Positions 18,282 through 27,012 of a DNA stretch of 64,000 nucleotides are shown one piece after another; within the stretch, counting starts at the first letter, position 1; each line of letters begins with the position of its first letter. Source of the stretch: Dawidia soli (GTDB lineage: Bacteria > Bacteroidota > Bacteroidia > Cytophagales > Cyclobacteriaceae); contig NZ_JAHESC010000019.1 of assembly GCF_018598185.1 (NCBI RefSeq), positions 62,001 to 126,000 of the forward strand, written 5' to 3'. The notes beneath the pieces were generated by a model. The model saw only the letters and a program-made list of their open reading frames with translations. It was not told the origin of the DNA and did no database searches. Both the position numbers and the translations under genes were made by a program.

Positions 18282-19360
18282 ATAGATAGTACTTTCCAAA
18301 ATCCGCATAGAATAACCAATGCTAGTGCTATTGGTGTTAAATATTTCCACGATAAATTCATTAATTGATCAACCCTGAGCCGAGGGTAGGTCCAGCGGAC
18401 CCACATTTGAATCGCGACGAACAGCAACGCTTTGCTCAGCAACCAAAAAATTCCCCAAAGGGTCGAAGCCACAGTGCCCGGTGTACCGCTTGTCCATTCC
18501 GCTAACCGCATCGATGCGATATTAGGCAGGGGCGTACTCCAGCTTCCAAAAAATAACACCGACCCTAATATACTCACTAAAAGCATCATTCCATATTCGC
18601 CCAGCATGATTACCGCCCAGCGGAAACCCGAGTATTCGGTCTGAAAGCCTGCTACGAGCTCGGACTCCGCCTCGGGCAGGTCGAACGGCGCGCGGTTGCT
18701 TTCGGCCAGGGAGGCTATAAAAAAGATCACCCACGCCAAAAAGAGCAGCGGCATGCGGAAGACGTTCCACGCCAGAAAGCCGCCGATGGCCGTTACATCT
18801 ATACCCCACGACCGGATGCCGAACAGGTATTGATGCTCGGCGCTGAGCGCGCTTTGCTGATACGAGATGGCTTGCAGGTCGAGCGTTTCGCTGACCATGC
18901 AGACACATAACACCGAGAGGCCAAGGGGCACTTCGTAGGAAATGATCTGGGCCGCCGAGCGCATGGTACCCAGCACACTGTACTTGTTATTCGAGCTCCA
19001 GCCCGCGATCAGGATGCCGAGCACGTCCAGCGACGTGATCGCCAGCAGGAAAAAGACGGCCGAAGAAATGGGTGCGCCGGTCCACGCGGGTGTTAGCGGC
19101 AGTACCGAAAAGCCAACAAATACTGCTGTAAAAATGACGATGGGCGCTATCCGGAAGAGGAATTTGTCTGCGCCGGTGGGGATGATATCTTCTTTCTGAA
19201 TGAGCTTGACCAGGTCGGCAACGCTCTGCAGCAAGCCGTACGAACCGGTTTCCATGGGCCCCAGCCTGTCCTGGATAAACGCCGAGATCTTCCGTTCTGC
19301 GTAAATAGCCATGATGGTATACAGCAGGAGGAAGGGCAGTATGAACAGGAGCGTGCTCAA
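18278..19360 (-). CDS. nuoH: NADH-quinone oxidoreductase subunit H
   Basis: Membrane subunit that forms the quinone chamber and links the two arms of complex I. 360 residues, eight helices. Signature regions are ERKISAFIQDRLGPMETGSYG near the N-terminus, the acidic loop RAPFDLPEAESELVAGFQTE, and the C-terminal RWTYPRLRVDQLMNLSWKYL. It is the first nuo gene here; nuoA-G are absent and murI lies 92 bp upstream on the same strand. The last bases (TGA) overlap the ATG of the kinase gene. Confidence 0.96.
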   Translation of the reverse strand: MSTLLFILPFLLLYTIMAIYAERKISAFIQDRLGPMETGSYGLLQSVADLVKLIQKEDIIPTGADKFLFRIAPIVIFTAVFVGFSVLPLTPAWTGAPISSAVFFLLAITSLDVLGILIAGWSSNNKYSVLGTMRSAAQIISYEVPLGLSVLCVCMVSETLDLQAISYQQSALSAEHQYLFGIRSWGIDVTAIGGFLAWNVFRMPLLFLAWVIFFIASLAESNRAPFDLPEAESELVAGFQTEYSGFRWAVIMLGEYGMMLLVSILGSVLFFGSWSTPLPNIASMRLAEWTSGTPGTVASTLWGIFWLLSKALLFVAIQMWVRWTYPRLRVDQLMNLSWKYLTPIALALVILCGFWKVLSI

Positions 19361-19452
19361 AATGGGTTAAATGGCGTCAAAGATGCGGAATTTATTACGG
19401 TGGTTTTCTATCATTTCTGAAAAAACAGTACACCGACGACCGTTGGGACGTC

Positions 19453-20268
19453 CTATTCCCATAAGGCATGACGGTCGAGGTGGACTGTTTCGCGGAAAAA
19501 CAGCCGTGCCGATGCCTCAAACGATTCGGTGTAGTCGGATACGAGGAAATGATAATAGGGATCGGCACCTGTGTCATTGAGGAGCCCCTCCTGCTGCAGG
19601 TGGCGTTGCAGGGCCTGGGCCACGACCTCGGATGAATCCAGGATGGCGAGCCGTCCTTTATAATAGTCGCCGATCTCTTTTTTGATCAGCGGGTAGTGTG
19701 TACAGCCCAGGATGAGGGCTTCGATATTTTGCAGCGACGGATCGGACAGGTATTGGGCGATGATCTCGTGGCTGATCTGATTATTAAAGAATCCCTCTTC
19801 GATCATGGGCACCAGCAACGGTGCGGCCAGGGAATGCACCGTGGTGCCTTTGCCGGCTTCTTCGATCTTTTGATGATAGACGCCCGACTGCACGGTGCGC
19901 TTGGTCCCGATCAATCCCACCTGTGCGCCGGGGAATTTATCCAACACCAGCGAGACCATGGGGTCGATCACGTTGATGATGTGTATGTCCTTGCGCACGT
20001 ATTCTTTCAGCAGGTCGTAGGCGGCGGAAGAAGCAGAGTTACAGGCGATCACGATCACTTTGCAGCCTTTTTTCACCAGCACGTCGGCAATGCGGACGGA
20101 ATAGGCCTGTATGGCGGCTTCGGACTTTTCGCCATAGGGCAAGTGCGCGGTATCGCCGAAATAGATCATGCTTTCGTTCGGCAACAATTTCTTAATGGCG
20201 TGTGCAACGGTCAGTCCACCGATGCCGCTGTCGAATACGCCGATGGGCTGCTGCTTTTCTACCTTCAT
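19453..20268 (-). CDS. murI: Glutamate racemase
   Basis: Makes D-glutamate for peptidoglycan. 271 residues. The Asp/Ser motif GVFDSGIGGLTV at the N-terminus, the first catalytic Cys in VIVIACNSASSAAYD, and the second in ALILGCTHYPLI with its following His are all present, so the enzyme should be active. It precedes nuoH on the same strand by 92 bp and is divergent from a histidine kinase gene with a 53-bp gap that must hold both promoters. Confidence 0.95.
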   Translation of the reverse strand: MKVEKQQPIGVFDSGIGGLTVAHAIKKLLPNESMIYFGDTAHLPYGEKSEAAIQAYSVRIADVLVKKGCKVIVIACNSASSAAYDLLKEYVRKDIHIINVIDPMVSLVLDKFPGAQVGLIGTKRTVQSGVYHQKIEEAGKGTTVHSLAAPLLVPMIEEGFFNNQISHEIIAQYLSDPSLQNIEALILGCTHYPLIKKEIGDYYKGRLAILDSSEVVAQALQRHLQQEGLLNDTGADPYYHFLVSDYTESFEASARLFFRETVHLDRHALWE

Positions 20269-20321
20269 TGGCTGCTGTAAATCGCTGCGAATTTTACTAT
20301 TTTTAATGTCATCTTAACTGC

Positions 20322-22487
20322 ATGAGCCATAAAAATCCGTGCTTTTTTTTCCTCCTGGTAACCACGCTGCTCTTGTTACCAGGTAGTACCCGCGCACAGG
20401 ATACTACCAACCTCGATAGCCTTTACCGTCGTGTACGATCGAGCTCGCCCCGTGATATGGTGGAGGTCTTCGATGCGTTACAAGGCCGCTACCTGATGCT
20501 GGACCAGGAGCGGGCCATCCGTTTTGCGCGACAAGGTTTGAAGCAGACCGAGAAGAGCTCACCCCTCAGCCGCGTGCTGGCCAACCGGAACATGGCATTC
20601 GTCTACGGAAAATTCGGGTTTAAAGAAGAAGCCCTTCGTCACTTTCAGCGGGCCCTGGCCACCGCGAAAGAGAAGCCCGGCGAGGAGCTGGGGCTGGGCC
20701 TTGCTTATTTTTACCTGGGCCAGTTCCTGTCACAACAAGGCCTGCTGGCAGAAGGACTCCAGCACATTCTCGACGCCTCGAAGCTCTTCGAATCCTTACA
20801 ACTCTATCACTATGTGATCTTGTGCCACTACGAGAGCTGCATGATCAACTACTCGGCACACAACTACCAGCAATGCATTGACGAAGGATATCGCGTGCTG
20901 CAGTACCACGATCGCCTCACCGAAACGGAAAACCGTCATGCTGCCGACTTTCAGAAGATGAGCACGTGCAACACCATTGCCCTGGCGCACCGCCAGATGA
21001 AGCAATATGCCGCGGCGCTACGTTACTACGACCAGGCAGAGGCCCTGGCGCGCAAGATCAACGACGAGTTCTGGATCGGCCTTATCAATGGTAACAAAGC
21101 GGTGGTGCTGCGCGACCTGGGCCGCGTGGAGGATGCCAAGGCGGGCGTACTGGAGGACTACAAGGTAAGCCAGAAGTTCAGCATGTGGAGCAGCGCCGGC
21201 ATGGCCTGCCTGACCATGAGCGACATTTATTTAAAACAAGGCAATTACCCCCTGGCCACCACCTACCTCGACTCTGCGCGTGTGATGTTCAGCCGCGAGC
21301 ACGATGTGGTGGGCTCCCGAAAAAATATGGCATCGTACTGGCTGTCGTGGTCGCGCCTCAAGTCGGTGCAGGGCGCGTACGGGCCGGCATACGATGGTCT
21401 TCTGAAACACGTCCAGCTGCGCGACTCGTTGTACCACGAGCAGGAGGCGTTGAACCTGGCCAAGGTAAAGGTGGCCTTTGACCTGGACCGCAAGCAAACC
21501 GAGATCGCCCTGCTCACCAAGAATAACGAGAATCAGGAAGAGCGCATCCGGGCGCAGAACGTTCTCTTTATCGTCACGCTCATGGGCCTGATCCTGCTGG
21601 TGGTGCTGGTGATCCTCCTCATCCACAACTTCCGCCGGCAGCGGAATATCTCCCGGCTTATACGCCAGCAGCGCGACGAGATCGAGATCAAGAACTCGGA
21701 GTTGGAAACGCAGAGTACCATGCTGCAAGAAAATAACCAGTATATCCAGACGCTCAACACACAGCTGGAAATGAAGGTGGCCGAGCGCACGCGACAGCTG
21801 GCGCTCTCCAACCAGGAGCTGGATACGTTCTTATACCGGTCGTCGCACGATATCCGACGTCCCATTACCACCCTGCTGGGCCTGGACCAGGTGGCCCGCC
21901 ACATTGTAAACGACCCGCAGGCGAACATGCTGTTTGACAAAGTGACGGAGACGGCGCGGAACATGGACAGCATGTTGTTCAAAATGCAGATGATGTATGA
22001 GCTCAACAAACCCGACCTCACGCTGGAGCCGATCCATCTCAACCCGCTGGTGGAAGAAGCGGTGAAGTATTTCCAGAACGACTTCGTGCGGTTCGGCATT
22101 ACCAGCCACCTCAGCGTACATGCCGACATTACCATCTTGTCCAACGTGGGGCTGTTGCGCATCATCTTCCGCAACCTGATCGAAAACGCCGTGCTCTTCC
22201 GCAAGACCCAACCCGGCGTGACTCCTTTTATCGATGTGAACATCATGCAGGTGAACGACCATGTCGAGATCCACGTGGCCGACAACGGCATTGGTGTGGA
22301 AGAGAAATACCAGGCGCGGCTGTTTGACCTGTACTTCCGGGCTTCACAGGCTTCTAAGGGGAACGGGCTGGGATTATACCTCGTCAATAAGGCTATTCAT
22401 AAATTGAAGGGGACGATTACGTTGATCAGCGACTATGGTGTGGGGACGACATTTACCATACACTTGCCATTGGTGGAGCCGGTGTAG
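20322..22487 (+). CDS. TPR-containing sensor histidine kinase
   Basis: 721 residues: signal peptide (about 1-26), a periplasmic array of tetratricopeptide repeats (about 45-390), a membrane helix VLFIVTLMGLILLVVLVILL near 405-430, a long coiled coil (about 435-500), the HisKA segment with phospho-acceptor His in SSHDIRRPITTLLGL (about 508), and HATPase_c with RNLIENAVLF, DNGIGV and GNGLGL. The architecture matches the kinase inside the nuo cluster, but the sequences are clearly diverged. Orphan: no regulator gene next to it. Divergent from murI. Confidence 0.92.
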   Translation: MSHKNPCFFFLLVTTLLLLPGSTRAQDTTNLDSLYRRVRSSSPRDMVEVFDALQGRYLMLDQERAIRFARQGLKQTEKSSPLSRVLANRNMAFVYGKFGFKEEALRHFQRALATAKEKPGEELGLGLAYFYLGQFLSQQGLLAEGLQHILDASKLFESLQLYHYVILCHYESCMINYSAHNYQQCIDEGYRVLQYHDRLTETENRHAADFQKMSTCNTIALAHRQMKQYAAALRYYDQAEALARKINDEFWIGLINGNKAVVLRDLGRVEDAKAGVLEDYKVSQKFSMWSSAGMACLTMSDIYLKQGNYPLATTYLDSARVMFSREHDVVGSRKNMASYWLSWSRLKSVQGAYGPAYDGLLKHVQLRDSLYHEQEALNLAKVKVAFDLDRKQTEIALLTKNNENQEERIRAQNVLFIVTLMGLILLVVLVILLIHNFRRQRNISRLIRQQRDEIEIKNSELETQSTMLQENNQYIQTLNTQLEMKVAERTRQLALSNQELDTFLYRSSHDIRRPITTLLGLDQVARHIVNDPQANMLFDKVTETARNMDSMLFKMQMMYELNKPDLTLEPIHLNPLVEEAVKYFQNDFVRFGITSHLSVHADITILSNVGLLRIIFRNLIENAVLFRKTQPGVTPFIDVNIMQVNDHVEIHVADNGIGVEEKYQARLFDLYFRASQASKGNGLGLYLVNKAIHKLKGTITLISDYGVGTTFTIHLPLVEPV

Positions 22488-22553
22488 GCCGCCAGTTACC
22501 TTTTGCGCACTGCGCGCCTGCTTTTGCTTACGCTGTCATCGCACAGAAAAATA

Positions 22554-22587
22554 AAAAGGGTGCTGTCGATTATGACAACACCCTTTT
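22554..22587. terminator. Bidirectional terminator between kinase and floA genes
   Basis: A 14-bp stem with one C-A mismatch and a 6-nt loop, with an A-run on one side and a T-run on the other. It lies between two convergent genes (stops at 22487 and 22611) and can end both transcripts. Confidence 0.85.
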
Positions 22588-22610
22588 CTATTCTTTGTCG
22601 CTCTAAGCTG

Positions 22611-23603
22611 TTATGGCTTCGGCGCGTTTGATTGTCCTTTGCTGGCTCCTGAGCCGGAGATGGCCTGACGCATGTCGGTGTCGGCCTGTACGTTTTGCAT
22701 TTTGTAGTAGTCCATTACGCCCAGGTTGCCGTTTACGAAGGCGGAGGCGATCGCTTTCGGGATCTCGGCTTCGGCCTCGATCACTTTCGCGCGGGCTTCC
22801 TGTGCTTTTGCTTTCATTTCCTGATCCAATGCTACGGCCATGGCGCGACGCTCTTCGGCTTTTGCTTCGGCTACTTTCAAGTCGGCGGTAGCCTGGTCGA
22901 TCTGCAGCTTGGCACCGATGTTGGCGCCTACGTCTACGTCGGCAATATCGATCGAGAGGATCTCGAAGGCCGTGCCGGCGTCGAGGCCTCGCGACAGTAC
23001 GAGCTTGGAGATTTTATCGGGACTTTCCAGCACTTCTTTGTGTGACTTGGCTGAACCGATAGACGATACGATACCTTCACCCACGCGGGCCAGGATGGTA
23101 TCTTCACCGGCACCCCCTACCAGCTGGGCGATGCTGGCGCGCACGGTTACGCGGGCCACGGCGATCAGCTGAATGCCGTCGGCCGCTACGGCGGCTACCT
23201 TGGGCGTTGTGATCACTTTGGGATTAACCGAGATCTGTACAGCCTGGAATACATCACGGCCGGCGAGGTCGATGGCGGTGGCTTGCTTGAAGCTCAGGTT
23301 GATGTTGGCTTTGTCGGCAGAGATGAGGGCGCGAATAACATTCGGTACGTTGCCTCCGGCCAGGTAGTGAGTTTCCAGCTCGTTCGAGGAGATCTGCAAA
23401 CCGGCTTTCGTCGCGGTGATCAGCGAGTCTACCACCACGCGCGGCGGCACCTTCCGGATGCGCATGAACACGAGGTCGAACAGCCCCACCTTCACGTTGG
23501 AGAAGATAGCGGTGATCCACAGGTTGATGGGTACAAAGTATAAGAAGAGCAGGAACAGGACGATCCCACCCAGCACGATAACAAGATAGTAAACAGGATC
23601 CAT
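22611..23603 (-). CDS. floA: Flotillin-like protein FloA
   Basis: Membrane scaffold of functional lipid microdomains (UPF0365/FloA family). 330 residues. An N-terminal hydrophobic hairpin (about 4-40) is followed by an SPFH-like domain with [20 protein letters not shown] and [19 protein letters not shown]. Then comes a coiled-coil region rich in Ala, Glu and Lys ([20 protein letters not shown]) and a short C-tail. Ten bp downstream of an nfeD gene, the usual partner of flotillins. Confidence 0.93.
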   Translation of the reverse strand: MDPVYYLVIVLGGIVLFLLFLYFVPINLWITAIFSNVKVGLFDLVFMRIRKVPPRVVVDSLITATKAGLQISSNELETHYLAGGNVPNVIRALISADKANINLSFKQATAIDLAGRDVFQAVQISVNPKVITTPKVAAVAADGIQLIAVARVTVRASIAQLVGGAGEDTILARVGEGIVSSIGSAKSHKEVLESPDKISKLVLSRGLDAGTAFEILSIDIADVDVGANIGAKLQIDQATADLKVAEAKAEERRAMAVALDQEMKAKAQEARAKVIEAEAEIPKAIASAFVNGNLGVMDYYKMQNVQADTDMRQAISGSGASKGQSNAPKP

Positions 23604-23612
23604 AATGGTTTT

Positions 23613-24089
23613 CTAAGGTTGGTTAAATGGTTCTACGACAATATCATTAAGGTGTATCTGGATAATGCGGACGCGCTGGCCCGGCTCCACATATTGTCCC
23701 AACGTTTTTACTTCAAACGTTCTGTTGTGGAATTCGGCTTTGCCGATCGGGCGGAGCGTCGAAAGCGTGATACCTTCGTCGCCCACGCTCAGGCCGCCGG
23801 TGATGCCCTCGTTCACTTTGCCGTCGATAGACGATTTATTGGAGAACCGCGACCACGCGCCGGACCGGAAGCTATAGAAGAGTGCGCCCAATGTAGCCAC
23901 CAGGGTGCCCGTTAATATATAGAAGCCCGTGTCGCTGCCGAAGTGCTGGTAGCCGATCACCACGCCGGCGCCGGCGAAGATCAGTCCCAGCAAGCCCACT
24001 ACGGTGGTGCCGGGGATAAACACCAGCTCGATCACGATCAGCGCCAGGCCGATGAGCAGTAACGAAAAAATGATTATCCACATGACCAT
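23613..24089 (-). CDS. NfeD-family membrane protein
   Basis: 158 residues, the short NfeD form without a protease domain. Three or four hydrophobic helices occupy about 1-75 (MWIIIFSLLLIGLALIVIELVFIPG and following). The last 60 residues form the small OB-fold beta-barrel (GDEGITLSTLRPIGKAEFHN). NfeD proteins act with flotillins at membrane microdomains, which fits the 10-bp spacing to floA. Probably one operon. Confidence 0.9.
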   Translation of the reverse strand: MVMWIIIFSLLLIGLALIVIELVFIPGTTVVGLLGLIFAGAGVVIGYQHFGSDTGFYILTGTLVATLGALFYSFRSGAWSRFSNKSSIDGKVNEGITGGLSVGDEGITLSTLRPIGKAEFHNRTFEVKTLGQYVEPGQRVRIIQIHLNDIVVEPFNQP

Positions 24090-24112
24090 GGCTGACCAAA
24101 ATTATTAAGCGA

Positions 24113-25591
24113 TTAGTATGCCCGGGCAAACAGCACCCGGCGGGTTGACGGCTTGCCGGAATAGATGCAAACGCCGGCTTCTTCCTTCGCATCCAGGGGG
24201 ATGCAGCGAATGGTGGCCTTCGTCTCCTCTTTTATGGCTGCTTCTGTTTCGGGGGTTCCGTCCCAGTGCGCGGCCAGGAAGCCACCTTTCTCGTCCAGTA
24301 CCTTCCTGAACTCTTCATACGAGTTAACCTCTGTGGTAACCTCGCTGCGGAAGGTCTTGGCACGGGCGTAGATCGTTGCCTGGATGTCGTCGAGCAGGGC
24401 GGGGATCTTTTCGGCCACTTCGTCCAGTTTCATGACCTGCTTTTCTTTGGTGTCGCGACGCGCCACTTCTACGGTGCCGGCCTCCATGTCGCGCGGACCG
24501 ATGGCCAGGCGCACCGGTACTCCTTTCAACTCCCACTCGGCAAACTTAAAGCCCGGCTTGTGGGTATCGCGGTTATCGAACTTCACCGCAAATCCCTGCT
24601 TGCGCAGGGCGGCAGAGATTTCCTGTGCTTTGTCTGATATCTTCGCCAGCTCTTCGTCCGTGCGGAAGATCGGAACGATCACCACGTGGATAGGCGCCAG
24701 TTTGGGCGGCAGCACCAGGCCGTCGTCGTCGGAATGGGCCATGATCAGTGCCCCCATCAGGCGCGTGCTCACGCCCCACGAAGTACCCCACACATACCCC
24801 AGCTTACCCTCCTTATTGGTGAACTGTACATCGAACGCTTTCGCAAAGTTCTGCCCCAGGAAGTGCGAAGTACCGGCTTGCAGCGCCTTGCCGTCTTGCA
24901 TCATGGCCTCGATGCAATAGGTGTCTACGGCGCCCGGAAAGCGTTCGCCTTCTGACTTTCTACCTTTTACGACCGGCAGCGCCATGAAGTTTTCGGCGAA
25001 GTCGGCGTAGACGTCGAGCATCTGCACGGTCTCCCGTACGGCTTCGTCGGCCGTGGTGTGGGCGGTATGGCCTTCCTGCCATAAGAATTCTGCCGTCCGT
25101 AAAAAAAGGCGTGTACGCATTTCCCAGCGTACCACGTTGGCCCATTGGTTCACGAGGATGGGCAGGTCGCGGTAAGACTGGATCCATTTTTTGTAGGTGC
25201 TCCAGATGATGGCCTCGCTGGTAGGCCGTACCACCAGCTCTTCTTCGAGCTCGGCTTCCGGATCAACGATCAGCTTGCCTTTATTCTGAGGATCGGTTTT
25301 CAGGCGGTAGTGCGTCACGATGGCGCACTCTTTGGCAAAACCTTCGGCGTTCTTTTCTTCGGCTTCAAACAGGCTTTTGGGTACAAAAAGCGGGAAATAG
25401 GCGTTCATATGGCCGGTATCCTTAAACATTTTGTCCAGTGCCTGCTGCATTTTTTCCCAAATGGAGTACCCGTAGGGTTTGATGACCATACATCCCCGCA
25501 CGTCTGAATGTTCAGCAAGATCTGCTTTCTTCACTAATTCGTTGTACCACAGAGAATAATCTTCTTTGCGGGTGGGTAATTCTTTGGCCAT
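24113..25591 (-). CDS. proS: Prolyl-tRNA synthetase (short, archaeal/eukaryotic-type)
   Basis: Charges tRNA-Pro with proline. 492 residues, lacking the editing insertion of the long bacterial type. Class II motifs are visible: [16 protein letters not shown] with the motif-2 block [20 protein letters not shown], and motif 3 within [20 protein letters not shown]. The anticodon-binding domain begins near [10 protein letters not shown], and the zinc-binding-like C-terminal domain ends in the family-typical [15 protein letters not shown]. It ends 23 bp from nfeD on the same strand. Confidence 0.96.
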   Translation of the reverse strand: MAKELPTRKEDYSLWYNELVKKADLAEHSDVRGCMVIKPYGYSIWEKMQQALDKMFKDTGHMNAYFPLFVPKSLFEAEEKNAEGFAKECAIVTHYRLKTDPQNKGKLIVDPEAELEEELVVRPTSEAIIWSTYKKWIQSYRDLPILVNQWANVVRWEMRTRLFLRTAEFLWQEGHTAHTTADEAVRETVQMLDVYADFAENFMALPVVKGRKSEGERFPGAVDTYCIEAMMQDGKALQAGTSHFLGQNFAKAFDVQFTNKEGKLGYVWGTSWGVSTRLMGALIMAHSDDDGLVLPPKLAPIHVVIVPIFRTDEELAKISDKAQEISAALRKQGFAVKFDNRDTHKPGFKFAEWELKGVPVRLAIGPRDMEAGTVEVARRDTKEKQVMKLDEVAEKIPALLDDIQATIYARAKTFRSEVTTEVNSYEEFRKVLDEKGGFLAAHWDGTPETEAAIKEETKATIRCIPLDAKEEAGVCIYSGKPSTRRVLFARAY

Positions 25592-25752
25592 ACTGGTATA
25601 ATTATTGTTATAGGTGATCTATGTCGAAAAGGCAAATATAAATTCAGCGGGACAAATACTGGCTAAATTTCGTAGCTTTATCGACACTTTTACGGCTTTA
25701 CATGCGTTAGGTTGTGTAGAGCCAGCACGAAAGATTTTAAACACCCTACGCT

Positions 25753-26985
25753 ATGAAAACCAAGGCATTGTTGCTGTTACTGGCAGCTTTTATCATAAAC
25801 ATCGGCGCCTTCGCCCAGGAGGACGATGACATGTATTTCAACGCCTCCGATCGCGCCAAGCTGAAATCAAAAGCACGGGAGGACCAAACGGCCTATGAGG
25901 CCAGCGTGAAGAAAGCCAAGAAAATGCGCGAGGAAGAGCCTGTAGCGGAGGAGGAAAGCGTAGAGGCGCTCAATCCCACCGACAGCTACTCGGCCCGCAA
26001 CGTCAACCCGGAGTACGAAGCCCGCGAGAACGCGAAGCTTGCCGAGTCGGACGAGCAGGATTATTTCGTGAACAACTACCAGTATTCTACTTCCAGCAAC
26101 CTGAACAACTGGAATAACAATTTTAATTCGTGGTACGGCAGCTCGTGGTACAGCCCCAACTATTACAACGCACCCATCAACTCGTGGAACAGCCCGTATT
26201 ATGGTTACGCCGACCCGTACTACAGCCCCTGGTACAACCCGTACTGGAATAACAGCGGCTGGTCAGCGTCTTTCAGCTACTACTGGGGTAACTCGTGGAA
26301 CTATGGCTACGGCTGGGGCGGCAACTACAATTACTGGAACCGCCCGTACTGTGGCTATGCTTCTTCATGGGGATTTGGCTACGGTTACAACTATGGTTAT
26401 CCGGGTTGGTATGGCTACCCGGGCAGTGTGATCATCATCAACAACGGCGAAGGCGCTTATGGCCCTCGTTATGCCAAACGCGGCAGCCGTGGCAACGACA
26501 TGGTGAACAATACACGCCCCAACACCAATACCCGCACGCAGGTGTCGGACGCTTTTGGCAATAACAACCGCTCGCAGCGACAAGCCGCCACCGGCCGGAC
26601 TTCCGCGCCGACCACGAAACTGAACGACAACGCCGTAACACCCGCGAACCGTACCTCTCGTCAGAACACCGAGTACTATAACCGCACATGGCGTCGTGTA
26701 ACGCAGGAGCCTTCAAACTCGAGCAGCGGAAATTCGAACTCGAACTCCGGCAACCGCTCCTACGGACGTACGTCTAGCGGCAATTCCAACTCAGGCTGGA
26801 ACAACAGCAACAGTAACAGCGACCGCACGTATACACCGTCGAGAAGCAGCAACAGCGACCGTTCGAACTCATCGTTCGGCAACAGTAACAGCGGCGGTGG
26901 TGGACGCAGCAGCGGTAGCTTCTCGGGCGGTAGTTCGGGTAGCAGTTCCGGCGGCGGTCGCTCGCGCGGCGGCAGAGGCAATTAA
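25753..26985 (+). CDS. Secreted low-complexity protein rich in Tyr, Trp, Asn, Ser and Gly
   Basis: 410 residues with a signal peptide (about 1-21, ending GAFA). Three zones are seen. Residues 22-105 are charged (Asp, Glu, Lys). Residues about 108-225 are dominated by Tyr, Trp, Asn and Gly, with stretches such as NSWYGSSWYSPNYYNAP. Residues about 250-410 are Ser/Asn/Gly-rich and end in an RGG-type tail (GGGRSRGGRGN). No folded domain is recognised after the charged zone. Such composition suits a surface or matrix protein that self-associates (inference). It is 27 bp upstream of the FadL-type porin gene and probably shares its mRNA. Confidence 0.8.
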   Translation: MKTKALLLLLAAFIINIGAFAQEDDDMYFNASDRAKLKSKAREDQTAYEASVKKAKKMREEEPVAEEESVEALNPTDSYSARNVNPEYEARENAKLAESDEQDYFVNNYQYSTSSNLNNWNNNFNSWYGSSWYSPNYYNAPINSWNSPYYGYADPYYSPWYNPYWNNSGWSASFSYYWGNSWNYGYGWGGNYNYWNRPYCGYASSWGFGYGYNYGYPGWYGYPGSVIIINNGEGAYGPRYAKRGSRGNDMVNNTRPNTNTRTQVSDAFGNNNRSQRQAATGRTSAPTTKLNDNAVTPANRTSRQNTEYYNRTWRRVTQEPSNSSSGNSNSNSGNRSYGRTSSGNSNSGWNNSNSNSDRTYTPSRSSNSDRSNSSFGNSNSGGGGRSSGSFSGGSSGSSSGGGRSRGGRGN

Positions 26986-27012
26986 TTCTTACTTTTTCGT
27001 ACAGTACACACT

